The notes beneath the pieces were generated by a model. It was not told the DNA's origin. It saw only the letters and a program-made list of their open reading frames with translations, and did not search any database. A stretch of DNA of 64,000 nucleotides from Opitutaceae bacterium (GTDB taxonomy: Bacteria > Verrucomicrobiota > Verrucomicrobiia > Opitutales > Opitutaceae). The stretch spans positions 302,679 to 366,678 of the forward strand of contig JABTUS010000004.1 of NCBI GenBank assembly GCA_015075305.1, written 5' to 3'. The translations under genes and the position numbers were made by a program. Of this stretch, positions 24,702 through 33,206 are shown piece after piece. Each line of letters opens with the position of its first letter. Within the stretch, counting starts at the first letter, position 1.

Positions 24702-25330
24702 GGCAGGATGGCCACGGCGCGAATGGGCGAACCGTCACGGCCCTTGAAGTTGAGGGGAAAGCCGCTGAAGACAAAACGCTCGGGCAGCTTGTCGAGATTG
24801 GTGAGCCCCTCGACGACGACAACCTCGGCGTCGTGACCCAGGAGAATATGGTGCACCTCGTACCAGTCGCGCCCGGGGGTCGGTGTGTCCATGCCCAGGA
24901 GCCGGATCTTTCGCGAAACCAGGTAGCGCGCCGCATCCTGAGTGAGACTGGGAAAATCGGAGAAATAGTTTTCCCTGCCAAACTGCCGGTGCCAGCCGGT
25001 TTCGTAGATCAACTTCGTGCCGGGCTGCAGGAGGTGTTCGATCCGCTGGAAGTCAGCAGGCACAATCTCCTCGCGCGGAGCCTTCGGTATGCGGAGAAGG
25101 ATCGCGTCGCCATAGAACCAATCAAGCGGCATCTGGTCGATGGTTTTGCCATCATCGAGAAAGTGGTACATGGCGTCCAGGTGGGTTCCCTGGTGTGTGG
25201 CCATGCTCACCTGCGTCATGTTGTATCGCAGCGTGCGCGTGGTCGAATGGGGGATGATGCTGAGCTTGGGATCGAACGGGAAGTTGTCCTGTCCGTGAAT
25301 CAAGGGGTGGGAAAGATCGACGAGCTTCAT
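24698..25330 (-). CDS. Cyclase family metal-dependent hydrolase (kynurenine formamidase-like fold)
   Basis: A 210-residue protein with the cyclase/kynurenine formamidase signature: DLSHPLIHG near the start and ATHQGTHLDAMYHFLDDG (HxGTHxD, the divalent metal site) at about 44-61. Later segments TGWHRQFGRENYF and LLGMDTPTP are also family-like. Members hydrolyse amides, lactones or ring C-N/C-O bonds. In an operon of dehydrogenases a lactonase-like step is plausible, but no substrate can be named. Both ends overlap neighbours by 4 bases. Confidence 0.87.
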   Translation of the reverse strand: MKLVDLSHPLIHGQDNFPFDPKLSIIPHSTTRTLRYNMTQVSMATHQGTHLDAMYHFLDDGKTIDQMPLDWFYGDAILLRIPKAPREEIVPADFQRIEHLLQPGTKLIYETGWHRQFGRENYFSDFPSLTQDAARYLVSRKIRLLGMDTPTPGRDWYEVHHILLGHDAEVVVVEGLTNLDKLPERFVFSGFPLNFKGRDGSPIRAVAILP

Positions 25331-26298
25331 GAGGAGGGAGTGAGGTGGGAGGAGTTCACGACATTGACAAGCGGTTCACCGCGAATTGCGCGCACGACCG
25401 CCTCGGCGCTCTTGCGCTGAAGCTCAGGCACGCTGCCGCCGCTGTACCATGCGGTGTGGGAGGTCAGGATCACATTCGGTGACTGGCGGATGGGATGATC
25501 CGCTTCGAGAGGTTCAGTTTCGAAGACATCCAGGCCGGCGCCGGCGATCCGCTTCTCAACGAGGTAGCGGGCAAGCGCACGCGTGTCGATCAATCCGCCC
25601 CGCGCCGTGTTGACGACAATGGCGTCGCTTCGCATGCGCGCGAGTGAAGCCTCGCCGACGATGTGGCGGGTGTCCGCGGTCAGCGGAAGGTGAAGGGAGA
25701 CCATGCCCGACTCGCTCCAGAGTTGCTCGAGGTCGAGTTGCCGCACCCCCGCTTTCGCAAAGGCGTCCGATGGCACAAAGGGATCATACGCGGCCAGCTT
25801 GAACCCAAAGGGTCTTGCGCGCTCGAGCACCGCTCGCGCGATCCGGCCGAAACCCGCTGTGGCGAATGTCGTCGAGCGGAAGGATGGAAACGCGGCGGGC
25901 GGAAGGATCTTCCATGTGCCGCCGCGCACGGCAGCATCCGTCTGGGGAATCTGACGGGCGAGCGACAGCGCGAGTGCCAGCGCATGGTCGGCCACCTCGT
26001 CAATGCAATAGTCGGGAACATTGCACACGGGAATTCCGCGGGCACCCGCCGCCTTCAGGTCGACATTGTCGACGCCGATGCCGTAGCGCACGATCACCCG
26101 GCAGTGACGGAGTGCGGCAATCACGCCGGCATTGATGGGCGCCCACTGCACGAGCAGCGCATCGGCGTCCGCACAGGATGCGGCAAGCACCGCAGGGTCC
26201 TTCGATTGAAGGACCACCAGGTCGCAGCCGGCGGCGGCGAGGAGAGCTTTCTCCTGTTCGATGGATGAGAAACCGTGGTCGGTCAGGACAACTTTCAT
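25327..26298 (-). CDS. D-isomer-specific 2-hydroxyacid dehydrogenase (CtBP-like)
   Basis: A 323-residue two-domain dehydrogenase. RYGIGVDNVDLKAAGARGIPV and NVPDYCIDEVADHALALAL are the typical entry to the NAD domain. The nucleotide motif reads FATAGFGRIARAV, with Ala replacing the last Gly of GxGxxG. Catalytic Arg is in NTARGGLID, Glu in GLDVFETEPLE and His in SHTAWYSGGS. The CtBP-like group acts on glyoxylate, hydroxypyruvate and various hydroxyacids. It overlaps both neighbours by 4 bases in the four-gene operon. Confidence 0.9.
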   Translation of the reverse strand: MKVVLTDHGFSSIEQEKALLAAAGCDLVVLQSKDPAVLAASCADADALLVQWAPINAGVIAALRHCRVIVRYGIGVDNVDLKAAGARGIPVCNVPDYCIDEVADHALALALSLARQIPQTDAAVRGGTWKILPPAAFPSFRSTTFATAGFGRIARAVLERARPFGFKLAAYDPFVPSDAFAKAGVRQLDLEQLWSESGMVSLHLPLTADTRHIVGEASLARMRSDAIVVNTARGGLIDTRALARYLVEKRIAGAGLDVFETEPLEADHPIRQSPNVILTSHTAWYSGGSVPELQRKSAEAVVRAIRGEPLVNVVNSSHLTPSS

Positions 26299-27323
26299 GA
26301 TGGATTTGAGGGCAGAAAAACGGCCTTTAGATCAGCGGGCCCGGGACGAAGCATGCGATGGAAGCCCCCGACGGAATTCTCCAGGGGAATGCGCTCTGTC
26401 CATGAAGTGACGTCCACCTTGCCCGACTGCATCAGCACCAGTGCCTCGGCGAGTTCCTCCTTCTTCGCCGCGTAGGTGCCGAAGACCTGTTTTTCAGGCA
26501 GGGTGATGTCGTAGGAATCGAGCTCCATGCGGTTCTCATGAAGCCCGATCCAGACCGCGGCCCCACCGGGGCGCAGTGCTGCGAGGGAGACCCTCTTGGT
26601 TTGAGCGGAGCCTGCGGCGTCGATGACGAGGTCCACGCCCTCGCCATCCGTCGATGCGAGGCATTCCGCCGCCACATCGCGTGTCCGTGCATTGAGGACA
26701 AGCGAGGCTCCGAGACGCTGGGCGACGGCGAGGCGGCCATCGGACACGTCCACAACGAGTGTGCGGGCTCCGCGCATGGCCTGCAGCGCCTGCTGGCACA
26801 TCAAACCGATCGGACCCGCGCCAATGATGAGGGCGGACTGAACCGGAATGTGCCGGGTCAGGTGGACGACGTGGACACCGTTTGCCAGCGGTTCGGCAAG
26901 GCATGCGGCGTGGGCGGGCAGGTTGTCCGGCCAGGGAATGAGAACATCGCACGGCACGCGGACAAACTCGGCAAACGCGCCGGGGCGGTGCATGCCGAAC
27001 ACCTGCCTTGCGGCGCAAAGGTGGGTGTCGCCCCGGCGGCAACGCACACAGTGACCGCAGGAAATCACTGAGTTGCTGACGAAACGCCGACCTGCAAGCC
27101 CGTGGTCCACTCCGGAGCCCGTCTGTTCGACGACTCCGCAGAATTCGTGGCCCATGACGAGCGGAGGCGTGCGACGCGGACTGCGAGTCTTGAATGTCTC
27201 GATTTCGCTTCCACACAGTCCGCAGGCGGAGACGCGAAGCAGGACCTCACCAGGCTCCGGCTGCGGAACTGGGAGATCTCGGACATCGAGATGATCGAAG
27301 GATGGGTATAACAATGCTTTCAA
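26295..27323 (-). CDS. Zinc-dependent medium-chain alcohol dehydrogenase
   Basis: I chose the TTG at 27323 (342 residues, KALLYPSFDHLDVRDLPVPQ) because the family N-terminus begins there; the open frame runs to 27431 without similarity. Catalytic zinc ligands are Cys37 (ACGLCGSE) and His59 (GHEF); structural zinc Cys residues are 89, 92, 95 and 103. The Rossmann motif IGAGPIGLMCQQAL follows. The family includes threonine, galactitol, L-idonate and sorbitol dehydrogenases. It is the first gene of the four-gene operon and is divergent from the DUF1080 gene. The exact polyol or sugar substrate is unknown. Confidence 0.88.
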   Translation of the reverse strand: MKALLYPSFDHLDVRDLPVPQPEPGEVLLRVSACGLCGSEIETFKTRSPRRTPPLVMGHEFCGVVEQTGSGVDHGLAGRRFVSNSVISCGHCVRCRRGDTHLCAARQVFGMHRPGAFAEFVRVPCDVLIPWPDNLPAHAACLAEPLANGVHVVHLTRHIPVQSALIIGAGPIGLMCQQALQAMRGARTLVVDVSDGRLAVAQRLGASLVLNARTRDVAAECLASTDGEGVDLVIDAAGSAQTKRVSLAALRPGGAAVWIGLHENRMELDSYDITLPEKQVFGTYAAKKEELAEALVLMQSGKVDVTSWTERIPLENSVGGFHRMLRPGPADLKAVFLPSNPS

Positions 27324-27612
27324 GAGTGATGTGGATTCAGTGCGGGGATGCAGACCGCCATTCCTGGCGAGAGCCTGTTGCGTGGGCGCAGATCCGGGCG
27401 GGTTTTGGGGCAGGCGAGCTGATAGCATCAATTTTCCGGCGGGGATGTTCCCGCAGGAATGGATGCGAATCAGGAGCGGAGCGAAATGTTCGAGTCAGAC
27501 CCAAAACGATTGAGGAAAAATTGTCGCGGGAGCGTGGTATTCACCCTCAACGCTCGATTTCAAATATGCAATTGCCGATCCCGCAAGAGGCGGATCTATT
27601 CGAGGCTTCACC

Positions 27613-28968
27613 ATGAAAATGCTTTCTCGTTGCGGATGGATTGTCCTGACATTAATACTGCTCAACGGTGGGGTGCCCGAGAGTCGCGCGGCGATTCCCC
27701 CGGGATTCACCTCACTGTTCAATGGGAGGAATCTCGATGGATGGCGGGGAGGAGCAACGCACGATCCCCGCGTGCTGGCTGCGATGTCGCCCGCCGATCG
27801 TGATGCGCAACTGGCGAAATGGAATGCCAGCCTGGTTGAGCTGCAGGATGGTCAGCCCCACTGGCGTGTGGCGGGAGGGGAGTTGATCAACGATGGCAAG
27901 GGCGGGTATGCGACCACGGTGGGAGATTACGGCGATTTTGAATTCGTGGTGGACTGGAAGATCACCAAGGGCACCGATTCAGGCGTTTATCTGAGAGGCG
28001 TGCCGCAAGTGCAAATCTGGGATCCCGCCAATCCGGATCCAAAGGGCTTCGGGAACGCCAGGGGATCGGGTGGACTCTGGAACAACGACAGGAATTCCCC
28101 GGGAAAGGATCCGTTGGTGAAAGCGGACAATCCCATTGGCACCTGGAACACCTTTCGGATCCAGATGGTTGGCAGTCGGGTGAGTGTCTGGCTGAACGGC
28201 AGGCTCGTCGTTGATCATGCCATCATGGAAAACTACTACGACCAAAAGCTTCCTGTGGAACAACGCCGGCCGATCCTGCCGCGCGGCCCGATTCAGCTGC
28301 AGACACACGGAGGGGAAACCCGCTGGCGCAACATCGCCATCCGTGAAATTGGCAGCGACGAGGCATGCCGGATTCTGGCCCAGCGCGACCGCGACACCTT
28401 CGGTCCGGTTTTCAATGGAAGGAATCTTGACGGCTGGTCTGGCGCGAGGGATGCCGTTGCGGTACGGAATGGCGCGCTCGTCTGGCAGAAAGGGAAGGGT
28501 GGGGTCCTCTACACTGACGACGTCTTCTCCGACTTTCAGGCTCGGCTCTTGTTCAAGGTTCCTCCGGCGGGCAACAATGGCCTGGCAATCCGGTATCCCG
28601 GCACCGGCAATCCGGCCTACGATGGCATGTGCGAGGTTCAGATCATCGACCAGGACTACGAAAAACACCGGGGCCCCATCGATCCCCGCCAGCAGAACGG
28701 ATCGGTTTACGGGATGGTTGCCGCCCAGCGCGGTTACCAGCATCCGACCGGGGAATGGAATTTCGAGGAAGTTACGGTCCAGGGCTCAAGGGTGCGGGTG
28801 GAATTGAACGGTACTGTCATTTTGGATACAGACCTCAGCCGGATCGACATGTCCAAGGTCCTGCAGAACAAGGCCCACCCGGGAAAGGACCTGAAGAGCG
28901 GACACTTTGGTTTTGCGGGGCACAATGATCCCGTGGAGTTCAAGGACATCCTTGTCAGGCAAATCTGA
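27613..28968 (+). CDS. Secreted tandem DUF1080 (3-keto-disaccharide hydrolase family) protein
   Basis: A 451-residue protein with a signal peptide (MKMLSRCGWIVLTLILLNGGVPESRA). Two DUF1080 domains follow at about 30-250 and 255-451; each begins with the same FNGRNLDGW motif. The second contains ARLLFKVPPAGNNGLAIRYPG and MCEVQIIDQDYEKHRGPID. The concanavalin-like DUF1080 fold is found in 3-keto-glycoside lyases and hydrolases that break oxidised glycosides. Two domains in one chain suggest two steps or a duplicated binding site. It is 14 bases upstream of a TIM-barrel gene and divergent from the four-gene dehydrogenase operon. Signal and copy number are seen directly; activity is inferred. Confidence 0.88.
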   Translation: MKMLSRCGWIVLTLILLNGGVPESRAAIPPGFTSLFNGRNLDGWRGGATHDPRVLAAMSPADRDAQLAKWNASLVELQDGQPHWRVAGGELINDGKGGYATTVGDYGDFEFVVDWKITKGTDSGVYLRGVPQVQIWDPANPDPKGFGNARGSGGLWNNDRNSPGKDPLVKADNPIGTWNTFRIQMVGSRVSVWLNGRLVVDHAIMENYYDQKLPVEQRRPILPRGPIQLQTHGGETRWRNIAIREIGSDEACRILAQRDRDTFGPVFNGRNLDGWSGARDAVAVRNGALVWQKGKGGVLYTDDVFSDFQARLLFKVPPAGNNGLAIRYPGTGNPAYDGMCEVQIIDQDYEKHRGPIDPRQQNGSVYGMVAAQRGYQHPTGEWNFEEVTVQGSRVRVELNGTVILDTDLSRIDMSKVLQNKAHPGKDLKSGHFGFAGHNDPVEFKDILVRQI

Positions 28969-28982
28969 GCATTCCCCGAATC

Positions 28983-29918
28983 ATGCTTACTCGACGCAAC
29001 TTCATCGAAAATGCCGTGGTTGGGTCACTCGCCACCACGAACCTGGCAAAGGTGCTGGCTGAGCCTGCATCCACCCCGCCATCTGCCGGCACTGGAATGC
29101 GACGCCATCAGAAGGCATTCATGTGGGCGACCCTTCGGAGCAAGACATCCGAAAAGCTGAGCGTGCTTGAAAAGTTCAGGCTGCTTGCAGCAGCGGGATT
29201 TCATGGCGTCGAGGTGCCAAGTGCGATGGACCAGGGCGAAGTGCTGGCTGCGATGAAGGCGACGGGATTGAAGGTCCCCAGCGTTGTCGTTGCCACGCAT
29301 TGGGTGAAACCCCTGACGGATCCCAGCGCGAGTGTCCGGGAGGTTGGGCTTGAAGGACTGAGACAGGCGCTGCACGACGCGAAGGCGTATGGAGCCACGT
29401 CGGTGCTGCTCGTGCCGGGCAAGGTGACAAAACAGGTTTCCTATGCTGACGCTTACACACGCTCGCAGGCGGAGATAGCCAAGGTGGTTCCTCTCGCCGA
29501 ATCCCTTCGTGTGGCGATTGCAATCGAAAACGTCTGGAATCAGTTCCTGCTCAGTCCACTGGAAGCGGTTCGCTACGTAGACTCATTCAAGAGCAAGTGG
29601 GTGCGCTGGCACTTTGATGTCGGGAACGTCGTCACCTACGGGTTCCCGGAGCAGTGGATAAGCAGCCTTGGGGAGCGCATTGTCAAAATCCACGTCAAGG
29701 AATACAGCCGGAAAATTCGGGACGAACGCGGCCCCCATGCGGGATTCCAGGTTGACTTGATGGAGGGTGATTCCGACTGGCCTGCTGTCATGCTGGCTTT
29801 GGATCACGTCGGCTATTCGGGATGGTTGATCACCGAGCAGTACCATCCACCCACCATGGATGACGCTTCCTGGCTTGAGCACCTGTCGACCAAACTCGAC
29901 GCCATCATCGCCGCCTAG
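28983..29918 (+). CDS. Tat-exported sugar isomerase/epimerase-like TIM-barrel protein
   Basis: A 311-residue protein. The N-terminus MLTRRNFIENAVVGSLATTN is a twin-arginine type signal (RRNF), followed by a xylose isomerase-like TIM barrel (AP endonuclease family 2). Barrel features: FRLLAAAGFHGVEVPSAMDQ, VAIAIENVWNQFL with a metal-ligand Glu, WHFDVGNVVTYG with a metal-site His/Asp pair, KIHVKEYSRK and DSDWPAVMLALDHVGYSGWL. Known 3-keto-glycoside systems pair DUF1080 proteins with such barrels acting as hydratases or isomerases. It follows the DUF1080 gene by 14 bases, so one transcript is likely. Confidence 0.87.
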   Translation: MLTRRNFIENAVVGSLATTNLAKVLAEPASTPPSAGTGMRRHQKAFMWATLRSKTSEKLSVLEKFRLLAAAGFHGVEVPSAMDQGEVLAAMKATGLKVPSVVVATHWVKPLTDPSASVREVGLEGLRQALHDAKAYGATSVLLVPGKVTKQVSYADAYTRSQAEIAKVVPLAESLRVAIAIENVWNQFLLSPLEAVRYVDSFKSKWVRWHFDVGNVVTYGFPEQWISSLGERIVKIHVKEYSRKIRDERGPHAGFQVDLMEGDSDWPAVMLALDHVGYSGWLITEQYHPPTMDDASWLEHLSTKLDAIIAA

Positions 29919-30162
29919 ATGAACTGGGTCTTGCGGAAATAGTTTTGGATACACCAGATTGGAGCATCCGGGGCAGATTCTCTTCGTGCATGGCCCAGCG
30001 TGTCACCCAGATCTGAAGCTCCGCCTCATGGCGGAGATTGTCCAGTGACTGACCAGGCGCATGTTCGCATTGCGCAATTATCTGAGCGTAGCACTCCACC
30101 TCCTCTTCAGTGGGCTGCAGGTCGGGGGAAAGGATTGGGAGCAGGGAAAAGATCGAAGTCAT
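29905..30162 (-). CDS. Short hypothetical protein
   Basis: An 85-residue open frame from the ATG at 30162, convergent with the TIM-barrel gene and overlapping it by 14 bases. The middle is acidic and helical (PTEEEVECYAQIIAQ, LDNLRHEAELQIWVTRW), which looks like real protein rather than a shadow; the last 15 residues are Arg/Ser-rich and may be non-essential. No family is recognised and no Shine-Dalgarno is visible. It could be spurious. Confidence 0.45.
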   Translation of the reverse strand: MTSIFSLLPILSPDLQPTEEEVECYAQIIAQCEHAPGQSLDNLRHEAELQIWVTRWAMHEENLPRMLQSGVSKTISARPSSSRRR

Positions 30163-30572
30163 GACCAAGGGGAGGGTTCATGAAAGGTTTCCAAACAAGG
30201 ATCGCTTTTGATATTGCCATGGGGGATGGCCGCCATGGCACCGATTGCCTGAAGAGACGCAGGCCGGGCCCGCGGATTTCGCTGAAAGTCTGGATGGCGA
30301 TTTTTTCAGCCTGATGCCGCCATGAATCCATTGATGTCAATGGAGCGGAGACAGTCCTTGGAGCTCATGGCGTTTTCAGGTGAAGCCTGTCGCGTTGCCC
30401 GCTGCGAAAGGGAGTGGCAGTCAAACAACGTGGGCGGGATGGTGGATTGATGATAGGGTAGGAAAGCCAGAGTGGCACAGATGTTCCAATTTGCGAGCGC
30501 TGCGCTTGAAATTCCCGAAGAATTCCAGCGGAAGTTTCGCCGGGGCCGGCGAGCGGCTGCGATGCCGTGCGG
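30163..30572. other. Non-coding stretch with no recognised feature
   Basis: About 410 bases between two small minus-strand genes. Several short open frames cross it in different frames, but none has recognisable protein features. I see no tRNA, clear hairpin terminator or repeat. Confidence 0.5.
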
Positions 30573-30779
30573 TCATGTCTCCCGATAACCGAGAATGCGA
30601 GCAGGCAGGAACAGGATCGCCCGTACCAGCGCGAGGAGTCCGCTCATGGCGGAGCCGATGATGCGAAACGGAATGGAGAGCAGCCAGAGTACGGGCCAGA
30701 GGATGAGAACGAGCACCGCCAACGGCCAGCACAGGGCCAGAAGAAGGGCCCAGAGTACAAGCGTCATCAGAACTTTCAT
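30573..30779 (-). CDS. Small two-helix membrane protein
   Basis: A 68-residue, strongly hydrophobic protein: MKVLMTLVLWALLLALCWPL and LAVLVLILWPVLWLLSIPF form one or two tight helices, followed by an amphipathic SGLLALVRAILFLPARIL and a charged end (GYRET). Composition and clean initiation make it a likely real membrane microprotein. No family or function is recognised. The outer-membrane protein gene lies 105 bases upstream on the same strand. Confidence 0.6.
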   Translation of the reverse strand: MKVLMTLVLWALLLALCWPLAVLVLILWPVLWLLSIPFRIIGSAMSGLLALVRAILFLPARILGYRET

Positions 30780-30884
30780 GGTTGCACTGACAACACGGGA
30801 GACCAGCTGGAAGTTGCACCCGGGTTTTTCAGAGAGATCGAGGACGGCCCATGTCCCCCCAGGCCGGGCGCGACAGGCAGCGGA

Positions 30885-32147
30885 CTAGAAACGAGTCGTC
30901 AGGCCCATCCGAAATCCGCCATGACCGCCTATATCGACATCGGCGGTGCGGCCGGCCAGGGACTGCTCGTATTTGCCGAGCTTCTCGAACGTGACCCCGA
31001 GGAAAAACCCGGTGCGCTGGGTGAGCCACCATTCAGCGTTCACCTCGGCGAAAGCGCCGTGGATAAGTTTGCTGTAGGTTTCCTCGCCCTCGAAGGGAAT
31101 GGAAAGCGTGTCATTGATGACAAGCGATTCCTTGACCCGATAGGTCGTGCCCAGATACGCGCCGGCATATCCGGCGCTTGCCGTGACGGCGAAATGCTCG
31201 CCGATGGGAATGCGAACCATCGGGCCCACCTTGAATAGAAAATAGGCTCCCTTGATCTGCCAGTTGCCGTCGATGTCAGCGCCATTGGCGGTTTCGACGA
31301 CGCTGCGCTGGAAGGGAATCGCCTCCAATGGCACTGTTGTTTCCAGGTTTCCACTGTAGATCGCGCCATTGTCACCGACAAAGTCACCGGACGAAGGAGC
31401 GGAATAGGGCCCGGATGGCGGCGCTACAATTCCGGATACACGATAGTAGTCGGTCAACGCTGTGAGGTTGGCCTTAACACGACTGGACTCCTTGGCATTG
31501 ATATCTGTGATGCCTGCGCCAAACATGACGCCCCAGTCGATGCGGCCGATTGAGCCGAGGCGGCGGCTGGCGGTGAGTTCGAAGCCCGGACCGGCTCCTG
31601 ATTCGGATGGCAACGACGCGCCCGAGCTGCTGGCGACATAGTCATGCATGGCGATCACGCCCGGCGAGGTGACCTGGGAGTCCGAAGCATAGGACCAGCT
31701 TCGTGTGCGGCCTGGTGTGTAGGCGAGGAAATCGGCGCTGACCTGCGTCTTGTTGCCCGTGCCGCCGGGATCGGCCGCGTCGGGAATCTTGTTTCCGTCG
31801 GCGTCAAAGATCTCTGCGCGAATCGAATAACGGCCGTAGGGTGTGCTTTTCGGTGTGCCGTCGGCATTCTTCTCATTGGCGCGCAGAGCGTCTGCGTGCA
31901 CAGAGCCATCAATGTAAACTCGGTCGACCACCCCGGCCTCAAGACCCTTTGGCGAAAACGATGAGGGAATCGAGCCAAGGCTGCCGAACTGCACGCTGGC
32001 TCCTCCGATGAAGCGAACACCCACTGAGAACGAGGTGTTCCTGATGGGGCGAAATTCGACTGGAATGTCCGCGTAGTTGATTTGCGCGTGCGCAGGGGCC
32101 ATAAGCGCCGTCGCGGCCACGAGAACAAGAAGGCGAATCGATTTCAT
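30885..32147 (-). CDS. Outer membrane beta-barrel protein of unknown function
   Basis: A 420-residue protein from the ATG at 32147 with a textbook signal peptide (MKSIRLLVLVAATALMAPAHA^Q). The mature part begins INYADIPVEFRPIRNTSFSVG and alternates beta strands; it ends in GGHGGFRMGLTTRF, a C-terminal aromatic outer-membrane barrel signature. Mid-protein motifs include RRLGSIGRIDWGVMFGAGIT and KVGPMVRIPIGEHFAVTASA. No enzymatic motifs are seen. A porin-like or structural barrel role is inferred. The open frame upstream of 32147 is ignored, because the signal peptide fixes the start. Confidence 0.8.
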   Translation of the reverse strand: MKSIRLLVLVAATALMAPAHAQINYADIPVEFRPIRNTSFSVGVRFIGGASVQFGSLGSIPSSFSPKGLEAGVVDRVYIDGSVHADALRANEKNADGTPKSTPYGRYSIRAEIFDADGNKIPDAADPGGTGNKTQVSADFLAYTPGRTRSWSYASDSQVTSPGVIAMHDYVASSSGASLPSESGAGPGFELTASRRLGSIGRIDWGVMFGAGITDINAKESSRVKANLTALTDYYRVSGIVAPPSGPYSAPSSGDFVGDNGAIYSGNLETTVPLEAIPFQRSVVETANGADIDGNWQIKGAYFLFKVGPMVRIPIGEHFAVTASAGYAGAYLGTTYRVKESLVINDTLSIPFEGEETYSKLIHGAFAEVNAEWWLTQRTGFFLGVTFEKLGKYEQSLAGRTADVDIGGHGGFRMGLTTRF

Positions 32148-32506
32148 GCAGTATGGTTTGAAAGTGAGACGTTGGACTACGGCAGCCGCTCCCATTCCTG
32201 GCATCGTGTTTTCACTGGGGTGCGTGACAAACTGCACGAGGTGTGTGAACCGAGGAAGCGGGCATCATGCGGAAAAGGGTTCGAGGGAAAAAGATACGGG
32301 CGACTTCGTCAAGCGGGCCGTGGCGTCAGCTTTCGGGTCCGGGGAAAAGCCCCGGGGGAGGCGGAGTCCCTGATTGGATGGAGGTTGCGCGAGGCACCCC
32401 GGAGATCAAAAGGCTGGCGACCGCTCCAGAAACGGGGACATGCAACGTTGCGGGTGCAAAGACATTCTGCGCTTGGCGTTACGAATTCCGTCCACACAAA
32501 CAGATC
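32148..32506. other. Divergent intergenic region with a GC hairpin
   Basis: A 359-base gap between the divergent outer-membrane protein and acyltransferase genes, so it should hold both promoters. The only structure I see is a hairpin at 32339-32355 (CCGGGG, loop AAAAG, CCCCGG) without a T tract. Open frames cross the region but lack family similarity. Confidence 0.45.
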
Positions 32507-33196
32507 ATGCCGTTGCCGTTACCACAGGATGACCGCGATATTCAGCGAGTGGGAGGCTGGAGACGGGTCGTCTTTGAAATCATTGGCAGAATTCTGCATC
32601 TGTGGGGAAGGAGCCTCCATTTTGAAGTAACGCCGGAGGATAAACGTGCCCTGTTCTATCATGATGTACCCATAGCGCTGACCCTTTGGCACAACCGACT
32701 GTTCCTAGGGGCTGAAATTTTTCGCCGTTTTCGCCGCCACCGGCCGGTCCACGCGCTGATCAGCTCGAGCAAGGATGGTGCCTGGCTGGAGGCATTTTTC
32801 GAGATCGTCGGGATGCGTGCTGTGCGCGGTTCGAGCAGCAGAGGAGGGCGCGAAGCCGCGACAGCGCTGGTCGACGTCCTTCGCCAGGGAAACGACATTG
32901 GCATCACTCCGGATGGGCCGCGCGGTCCTTGTTATGAAGTGAAACCGGGCGCATTGATAGTCGCCCGCCGCGCCCACACGCCGATGCTTCTGCTCGGCGG
33001 GATCTTTGAATCGGCCTGGCGCCTGCGGAGCTGGGATCGTTTTTTTCTTCCCAAACCCTTTTCCAGGGTTCGCGTGATCGGCGAAATCATAGATTTGACG
33101 GGAGCTGGTCCTCGCGAGAAGAGCATCGAAATTCTGGCCGATCGCTTGAAGCGGATAAACCGGGATGACTGGCCGCCGCCAAGCCGCGTGATCTGA
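32507..33196 (+). CDS. DUF374 lysophospholipid acyltransferase-like protein
   Basis: A 229-residue protein from the ATG at 32507. Family motifs: ALTLWHNRLFLG (the LWH acyltransferase motif), ALISSSKDGAWLEAFFEIVG, RGSSSRGGREAATALVDVL and GITPDGPRGPCYEVKPGALI. DUF374 proteins are close to KDO-lipid/phospholipid acyltransferases and probably act at the cytoplasmic membrane face on lipid A or phospholipids. The catalytic His is in LWHNR. It is followed by an epimerase gene after 10 bases, so the two likely share a transcript. Confidence 0.87.
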   Translation: MPLPLPQDDRDIQRVGGWRRVVFEIIGRILHLWGRSLHFEVTPEDKRALFYHDVPIALTLWHNRLFLGAEIFRRFRRHRPVHALISSSKDGAWLEAFFEIVGMRAVRGSSSRGGREAATALVDVLRQGNDIGITPDGPRGPCYEVKPGALIVARRAHTPMLLLGGIFESAWRLRSWDRFFLPKPFSRVRVIGEIIDLTGAGPREKSIEILADRLKRINRDDWPPPSRVI

Positions 33197-33206
33197 GGTG
33201 GTTCTC

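Noticed and set aside
27432-27612. Small open frames in the gap before the DUF1080 gene
   Set aside because: No motifs, overlapping frames and atypical composition. The region more likely carries promoters.
32267-32506. An 80-residue extension of the acyltransferase
   Set aside because: No similarity; the family N-terminus fits the ATG at 32507.
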